A stretch of DNA of 10,656 bases from an uncultured Bacillota bacterium (lineage in GTDB: Bacteria; Bacillota; Clostridia; Christensenellales; UBA1242), in NCBI GenBank assembly GCA_900555365.1, contig USKO01000014.1, forward strand, positions 1 to 10,656, in the 5' to 3' direction. Both the position numbers and the translations under genes were made by a program. The notes beneath the pieces were generated by a model. The model worked only from the letters and a program-made list of their open reading frames with translations, made no database searches and was not told where the DNA came from. Of the stretch, positions 6,125 to 10,656 are shown piece after piece (positions within the stretch are counted from its first letter, which is position 1; each line of letters opens with the position of its first letter).

Positions 6125-6985
6125 CTAACTATTTGTCAACTTAACTATATTAAAATAACAATCATTTTCGTCATGCTGCGAATAATCATAATAATTATCG
6201 ATCAAAATTGTTGCATTTTTTAAGTTTTCTTCGCTCAAAACAATCTCTTCGCCATCTATTTTTATGGTTTGTCCAATATAGGTGTAAATTTGACTATATA
6301 CATCATAGAAAAGTTTCATCTTGCCATCAAGTCCATATCCACAATTCTTTATAATATACTTCTGTCCGTCATATAGCGTAAAGGTTACGGCAGGCTGATA
6401 GGTCAATAAAACCTCATCATAAATTTGCGAAAAAGTGATTGTGTTTAAAATGGTTTGCATGCTGCTAAGCGGACGATTGTTCTTCAAAGAGCTGTTGTAG
6501 ATGTCATAGTAGCCCTCTATTTTCAATTCACTACCCACCGTTATATTGTCATCTTCAATTTCTATTCCTTGCAAAAGTATAGGACTAGTTTGCGATGAAG
6601 AAAAGTCGCTTGCAATTCTAAGCACTTTAAATTCATTGTCGCAAATTAAATAGTTTTCGTTATATAAGATCGCAAAAACCTCTTGCCTTTGAGCAATATG
6701 AATGACGAAAGTGGAAGGGAAAACTGTTTCAATATTGACTACTTTAACATTTGGATAGGCCCTTTCAATATTTTCTATATATTTACTCTTGCCATGAAAG
6801 AAAACTGAGCCCTTATAGGCAAATTTGCCACGGTCAATTAAATCCTCTTCATTTATTACTTCCGAAAAGCTTGTCTTATAGTCTACTCGAACTTCTTTTA
6901 GTGAAAAAAGCGTAAAAGATAAAAGAACTAAAAGTCCTATCACAAATATAGCGACACTAATTGCAATTATCCACCCCTTTTTCAC
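6125..6985 (-). CDS. ftsQ: Cell division protein FtsQ/DivIB
   Basis: A bitopic divisome protein that links the FtsL-FtsB (DivIC) pair to septal wall synthesis. The 286-residue protein has a short basic cytoplasmic start (MKKGW), one membrane segment at about residues 5-27, and then an extracellular POTRA domain (about 28-98). Its signature is YPNVKVVNIETVFPSTFVIHIAQRQEVFAI at about 77-106. The rest is the weakly conserved FtsQ beta domain. The start is a GTG at 6985 inside the end of murA (29-base overlap), supported by AAGGA six bases upstream, so translation is probably coupled to murA. No FtsL or DivIC gene is in view. The sequence is typical in architecture but weakly conserved, as usual for the family. 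Confidence 0.9.
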   Translation of the reverse strand: MKKGWIIAISVAIFVIGLLVLLSFTLFSLKEVRVDYKTSFSEVINEEDLIDRGKFAYKGSVFFHGKSKYIENIERAYPNVKVVNIETVFPSTFVIHIAQRQEVFAILYNENYLICDNEFKVLRIASDFSSSQTSPILLQGIEIEDDNITVGSELKIEGYYDIYNSSLKNNRPLSSMQTILNTITFSQIYDEVLLTYQPAVTFTLYDGQKYIIKNCGYGLDGKMKLFYDVYSQIYTYIGQTIKIDGEEIVLSEENLKNATILIDNYYDYSQHDENDCYFNIVKLTNS

Positions 6986-8237
6986 ATCCTATCCTTTTAA
7001 TAGAAGCACCAAGACTAGAAAGTTTGTCTTCTAAATGATAGTACCCTCTGTCAATATATTCAATATTATTCACGGTTGTATAACCTTCTGCCGCAAGCCC
7101 AGCAAGTACTAAAGCTGCGCCCCCTCTCAGATCTGGACTTTTGACATCGGCGCCGTAAATTTTCTTTTTGCCGCAAATGACACAAATGCCATTTTTGCAC
7201 CGAATATCGCCACCCATTTTCATAAGCTCTCCCACATGCTTGAATCTTGATTCAAAAAGATTTTCACAGATCATGCTGTAGCCTTCGCTTACGCATGCAA
7301 GAGCCATCATAGGCGCCTGCAAGTCTGTAGGGAAGCCTGGATAAACAGCAGTCTCAACCTCTAAAAAAGATTTGGGACGGCGGGTACTTTTCAAGATTAT
7401 TTTATCATTATAGCACTTAATTTTGCAAGTGGTTTTCATAAGTTTTGTCAAGAGTGCATGATTATGGCTGGAAAGTGCACCTTCAAGTTCGATTTCGCCG
7501 CGGCACATAGCGCCCGCTATCAAAATAGTGCCGCTTTCAATTCGATCAGGTATAACTTTATACTCGCATCCATGTAAACTTTTAACTCCTTCAATGGCTA
7601 TTACATTGCCTCCTGCGCCTGTAATTTTTGCGCCACACGAATTCAAGAAATTTTGAAGATCAACTATCTCTGGCTCCCTGGCAGGATTAAAAATTCTCGT
7701 TTGCCCCTCTATAAAGACTGAGAGCATCATGATATTTTCAGTCGCACCAACCGAAGGGAAAGAAAGCATGACATCACTCGCAGAGAGTTTGCTGCCGTCT
7801 ACATATATGTACCCATTTTTATCAACTACTTTAGCTCCAAGCTGTCTTAATCCTGCCAAATGGATGTCAATCGGTCTTAGTCCTATATCACATCCCCCAG
7901 GATAAGCAACTTTTGCCTTCCCCATCCTTGCAGTAATTGGGCCGAGCGTGAAGACTGAAGATCTTACCACTCTTGCCATCTCATCTGGCACATCTGCAGC
8001 TGACAGCTGCGAGCAGTCCAAATATAGATCATCACCCTTCCTCTCAACTTTAGCCCCTAGATGCGATAAGATTTTTGTCATTGATTCTACATCACTATAT
8101 TTTGGTACATCTTTTAAAAGAATTTCACCCTTAACTAAAATGCAGGCAGCCAGCACTGGCAGAAGCGAATTTTTGGCACTGTCAATCTTGACGGTTCCAT
8201 AGAGCGGACTTCCACCTACTATATAAAAACTTTCCAT
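6957..8237 (-). CDS. murA: UDP-N-acetylglucosamine 1-carboxyvinyltransferase MurA
   Basis: Catalyses the first committed step of peptidoglycan synthesis, transfer of enolpyruvate from phosphoenolpyruvate to UDP-GlcNAc, in the cytoplasm. At 426 residues it is normal in length. Key residues align with Escherichia coli MurA at nearly the same numbers: K22-N23 in IDSAKN, the catalytic Cys at 116 in PGGCDIGLRP (the residue alkylated by fosfomycin), D305 in FPTDLQAP, and the arginine of SPDLRGG (371). The usual glycine of the GAKN motif is serine. The start at 8237 is fixed by this alignment, yet no Shine-Dalgarno sequence precedes it. It stands where murG (and often murB) sits in many Firmicute dcw clusters and overlaps ftsQ downstream. 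Bacillota often carry two murA copies; this is the dcw-linked one. Confidence 0.98.
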   Translation of the reverse strand: MESFYIVGGSPLYGTVKIDSAKNSLLPVLAACILVKGEILLKDVPKYSDVESMTKILSHLGAKVERKGDDLYLDCSQLSAADVPDEMARVVRSSVFTLGPITARMGKAKVAYPGGCDIGLRPIDIHLAGLRQLGAKVVDKNGYIYVDGSKLSASDVMLSFPSVGATENIMMLSVFIEGQTRIFNPAREPEIVDLQNFLNSCGAKITGAGGNVIAIEGVKSLHGCEYKVIPDRIESGTILIAGAMCRGEIELEGALSSHNHALLTKLMKTTCKIKCYNDKIILKSTRRPKSFLEVETAVYPGFPTDLQAPMMALACVSEGYSMICENLFESRFKHVGELMKMGGDIRCKNGICVICGKKKIYGADVKSPDLRGGAALVLAGLAAEGYTTVNNIEYIDRGYYHLEDKLSSLGASIKRIGCEKGVDNCN

Positions 8238-8243
8238 ATAAAA

Positions 8244-8274
8244 ATTATATGAAATATCTAGTTTTAAGTGACAA
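8244..8274 (-). promoter_or_regulatory. Candidate murA promoter, possibly giving a leaderless mRNA
   Basis: On the minus strand TTGTCA (8274-8269), a 19-base spacer and a perfect TATAAT (8249-8244) precede murA. The -10 box ends only six bases before the ATG, so the usual start of transcription (about seven bases past the -10) coincides with the A of the start codon. The spacer is two bases longer than ideal. This is consistent with the missing ribosome binding site. Confidence 0.45.
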
Positions 8275-8282
8275 CCTTAAAA
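8262..8282. repeat. Inverted repeat over the murA -35 element
   Basis: TTTTAAG (8262-8268) and CTTAAAA (8276-8282) are a perfect 7-bp inverted repeat with a seven-base spacer. The spacer contains almost exactly the TTGTCA -35 element of the candidate murA promoter. The layout resembles an operator, but one copy in AT-rich DNA may be chance. Confidence 0.35.
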
Positions 8283-8372
8283 TATATGTTAAAAAATAAG
8301 CGGCAATATAAAAATTAAAAATTTTAATGAAATGTTGAAAATTTTTCAAAATAAGAAAGAATTTTGTCAAAA

Positions 8373-9557
8373 TCAATTAATTTTCTTCTTTTTTTCAATT
8401 TTTGCTAAACTTTTCTTGAATTTATCAAAATTCACAACTTTGACATCTTCGCCTTTGCTTTGTTTTAAAATGTTTAAACAAATTCCAATACCTGCCATAA
8501 AAACCATGACGCTTGTTCCGCCGCTTGAAATAAATGGAAGAGGAAGACCGGTTGGAGGGATTGAGCCAGTTACTACTGCGATATTTAAAAGAGTTTGAAC
8601 TCCAATTATAAAAGCAACCCCGCTTGCCAACATGCTTCCAAATCTATCTTTAGCAGAAAGCGCTATTTTAATAAGCTTGATAATCAAGAATAAAAACACG
8701 CTCATTAAAGCAATCAAGCCTATAAAACCTATTTCTTCGCCAATGATTGAGAGAATAAAGTCAGATTCTGCAAATGGCAAAAAAAGATATTTTTGTCTTG
8801 AATTGAATAGCCCTACTCCAAACCAGCCACCATCTCCCAACGAATAGAGAGATTGTATAAGTTGGAAACCTTCTCCTTGAGGCGATGCCCAAGGATCAAT
8901 AAAGGCCAGCAACCTTTTTAAACGATATGGCTCTAGAATTATTAAAAGAGGAACTATCGCTCCGGCTGGAATTGAAAACATTAAAGTATGCTTCTTACTC
9001 ATTCCTCCAATGATAAGCATAAAGAGGGTTACAAACGCTATGCACATTGTTACGCTCATAGAGGGCTCAAGCATGATTAAAAGGCAGGTTATGCCCCCAA
9101 CAATTAAAACTGGCAAGAGCCCCTTGAGGGTCTTTACTTTGTCATGATGGTCGGACATATATGCTGCAATAAATATAACCAGCGCAAATTTCGCTATTTC
9201 AGAAGGCTGAATTGAAAATCCCAAAAGCGATATCCAGCGTTTAGCACCATAGCTCTCTACTCCAAGACCTGGAACAAAGACGAGTAAAAGAAGGAGAAAT
9301 GTTACTCCTACTATCCACCACTTAAATTTCTTTAGCAAGTGATAGTCAAAAAACATAAAGAAAATCATTGCAAAAATGCCCATTATAACGCCCATAATTT
9401 GCTTGAAAAGGAAAAAGTATTTGTTCCCGTAGTGATACTGGGCACTGTAAAAACTGGCGCTATAGACCATTAAGCAACCAAATGATACCAGCGCCAAAAC
9501 CAAACAAATGATGATAATTATGTCACGACGACATTTCGATTTTTTGATAATTTCCAA
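8373..9557 (-). CDS. ftsW: SEDS peptidoglycan glycosyltransferase FtsW (or SpoVE)
   Basis: A polytopic SEDS-family enzyme that polymerises lipid II into glycan strands, working with a class B PBP at the septum. The 394-residue protein has about ten hydrophobic segments and family motifs GAKRWISLLGFSIQPSEIAKF (104-124), LEPSMSV (163-169), DPWASPQGEGFQ (221-232), and the extracellular loop PFAESDFILSIIGEE (261-275) whose D266 matches the essential catalytic Asp. GSIPPTGLPLPFISSGGTS follows near the end, and the tail is strongly basic (KKSLAKIEKKKKIN). The start is TTG at 9557, with AAGGAG seven bases upstream inside the murD end. The 35-base overlap suggests coupling to murD. Being beside murD it is probably the division FtsW; in spore formers the same position may hold SpoVE, and sequence alone does not decide. 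Confidence 0.95.
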   Translation of the reverse strand: MEIIKKSKCRRDIIIIICLVLALVSFGCLMVYSASFYSAQYHYGNKYFFLFKQIMGVIMGIFAMIFFMFFDYHLLKKFKWWIVGVTFLLLLLVFVPGLGVESYGAKRWISLLGFSIQPSEIAKFALVIFIAAYMSDHHDKVKTLKGLLPVLIVGGITCLLIMLEPSMSVTMCIAFVTLFMLIIGGMSKKHTLMFSIPAGAIVPLLIILEPYRLKRLLAFIDPWASPQGEGFQLIQSLYSLGDGGWFGVGLFNSRQKYLFLPFAESDFILSIIGEEIGFIGLIALMSVFLFLIIKLIKIALSAKDRFGSMLASGVAFIIGVQTLLNIAVVTGSIPPTGLPLPFISSGGTSVMVFMAGIGICLNILKQSKGEDVKVVNFDKFKKSLAKIEKKKKIN

Positions 9558-10656
9558 ACATTATCTCCTTAAAAATTTCTCCTCTTGCAGCGTAAGAGGC
9601 AAACTCATCAAAACTTGCACATGCTGGCGCTAGCAGTATTTTTTGTCCGCTTCTTGCACCTGCTCTTACAAAATCAGCTGCCTGTTTCATGGTTGGAAAT
9701 ACCTCACAAGTATATCCATACTTTCGAGCGCAATCTGCAATCTCCTCTCCCGACTGCCCAAAACAGATAATTTGCTCATAATCATAGCCCTTATTAAACA
9801 ATTCGTCAAACTCGCAGTTTTTGTTCTCTCCTCCAAACAAAACCACTAAATTTTTATCGCCAAGCGAGTTTATAGAGGCAAGCGCCGCCGCAATATTTGT
9901 CGCCTTTGAGTCATCAAAGACCTCTGCTCCCTCCACCTGTCCAAGCCATTCAAGTCTATGAGCTGGAGCTTTAAATTTCATTATTGCCTTCTTTATAACG
10001 GCGGGCTTAATTCTATACTTACAAGCGATTGCTACGCTTGCCAGGACATTTTCTAAATTTTTCTCGCCAAAAAGCGGAATATCATTTAGAGAAATAATTT
10101 TGGTTTTATTGAAATATATTGCGTTATTTTTTACGAATACACCTTTATTTAATAGTCTTTTTGAGAAAAAGAGCACTTTTTTATTGTCCTGACAGAAACT
10201 TCTAGCGATATCATCATCCAAATTGAGTACCACCTTTTGTCCTCGTTTTTTAGAAATGATCTTGCGCTTGACTCGAATATACTCCTCCATACTTCCATGT
10301 CTGTCTAAATGGTCTGGGGTTATATTTGTCACGCAGCTTAAATTGCTAGTGAAATATTTGCTGCCTTCAAGCTGGAAATTGCTTACCTCACAGATTGCAT
10401 AGCTGTTTTTAGTGTCAGATAAGGCTACGCTTGACAAAGGAAGCCCAATATTGCCGCAAACAAAGGTTTTTTTGCCTGATTTTTTAAAGATGTCACCGCA
10501 AAGAGAGGATACTGTAGTTTTTCCATTTGTGCCCGTTATTGCTATAATTTGACCGTGGAAATTCAAATATCCAAGGTCAAGTTCGCTGATAAGAGGAATT
10601 TTTTCAATTAAAAAATGGGATACAAGTGCATTTCCAAGTATCTTCACACCAGGACT
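9523..10656 (-). CDS. murD: UDP-N-acetylmuramoyl-L-alanine--D-glutamate ligase MurD, 5' part missing
   Basis: A cytoplasmic ATP-dependent Mur ligase that adds D-glutamate to UDP-MurNAc-L-Ala. The gene enters from the right edge. The frame is open to position 10656 and starts there with SPGVK, the conserved SPG stretch of the MurD N-terminal domain. The GTG at 10647 is therefore an internal valine codon, not the start, and roughly 65-80 N-terminal residues lie outside. Visible are SELDLGYL, the ATP-binding loop GTNGKTT, the central-domain TNITPDHLDRHGSMEEY, DDSKATN, and the C-terminal LLAPACASFDEFASYAARGEIFKE. All are canonical for MurD. It overlaps ftsW by 35 bases and carries that gene's ribosome binding site. 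The stop is TGA at 9525-9523. Confidence 0.97.
   Translation of the reverse strand, partial: SPGVKILGNALVSHFLIEKIPLISELDLGYLNFHGQIIAITGTNGKTTVSSLCGDIFKKSGKKTFVCGNIGLPLSSVALSDTKNSYAICEVSNFQLEGSKYFTSNLSCVTNITPDHLDRHGSMEEYIRVKRKIISKKRGQKVVLNLDDDIARSFCQDNKKVLFFSKRLLNKGVFVKNNAIYFNKTKIISLNDIPLFGEKNLENVLASVAIACKYRIKPAVIKKAIMKFKAPAHRLEWLGQVEGAEVFDDSKATNIAAALASINSLGDKNLVVLFGGENKNCEFDELFNKGYDYEQIICFGQSGEEIADCARKYGYTCEVFPTMKQAADFVRAGARSGQKILLAPACASFDEFASYAARGEIFKEIMFGNYQKIEMSS

Noticed and set aside
8283..8360. AT-only palindromes between ftsW and murA as a possible ftsW terminator
   Set aside because: The stems consist of A/T pairs only and overlap one another; no GC-containing hairpin with a T run is present.
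8365..8370. Perfect TTGACA on the minus strand at the end of ftsW
   Set aside because: No -10-like sequence lies 15-20 bases downstream (the position reads GAAAAA), so it is not a promoter by itself.
10645..10647. GTG at 10647 as the murD start
   Set aside because: The frame is open to the window edge and encodes the conserved SPG stretch just before it, so this GTG is an internal codon of a truncated gene.

Overview
The window holds one block of cell-division, peptidoglycan and sporulation genes. All ten genes read on the minus strand, so the biological order runs from the right edge to the left: murD (5' end cut off by the window), ftsW, murA, ftsQ, ftsA, ftsZ, an unrecognised 94-residue gene, spoIIGA, sigE, sigG and a ylmC/ymxH-type gene. 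The DNA is AT-rich, the standard genetic code fits, and many genes have AGGAG-type ribosome binding sites. The dcw (division and cell wall) genes sit directly beside the spoIIG operon and sigG. This points to an endospore-forming low-GC Gram-positive bacterium (Bacillota), most likely a Clostridia-type lineage. I cannot name a genus; the rearranged dcw order and divergent FtsA hint at an uncultured gut-type lineage, but that is a guess.

Layout from right to left. 10656-8373: murD overlaps ftsW by 35 bases, so the two are probably translationally coupled. 8372-8238: a 135-base AT-rich gap with a candidate murA promoter whose predicted start of transcription falls on the murA ATG. 8237-4953: murA, ftsQ (overlapping murA by 29 bases) and ftsA look like one transcription unit. 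4952-4749: a 204-base gap with a strong sigma-A-type ftsZ promoter, followed by a TGTATAAA inverted and direct repeat in the leader. 4748-3487: ftsZ and a strong intrinsic terminator. 3431-3052: a small gene with its own extended -10 promoter and its own terminator. 3051-2850: the AT-rich spoIIG upstream region, with two weak Spo0A-box-like heptamers. 2849-131: spoIIGA, sigE, sigG and ylmC in operon-like order, closed by a terminator near position 57. At the extreme left edge a plus-strand terminator suggests a convergent gene just outside the window.

How the genes work together. MurA and MurD make cytoplasmic peptidoglycan precursors, and FtsW polymerises glycan at the septum. FtsQ (DivIB), FtsA and FtsZ form and regulate the divisome. 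During sporulation SpoIIGA cleaves pro-sigma-E after asymmetric septation, and sigma-G directs late forespore genes. The spore programme is thus physically attached to the division genes, as in other Clostridia and Bacilli.

The points I find most worth a second look are: an FtsA that ends without the usual C-terminal membrane-targeting helix, next to an orphan gene encoding an amphipathic helix plus coiled coil; a probably leaderless murA; and repeat structures overlapping the murA and ftsZ promoters or leaders. I saw no CRISPR array, insertion sequence, tRNA or rRNA.
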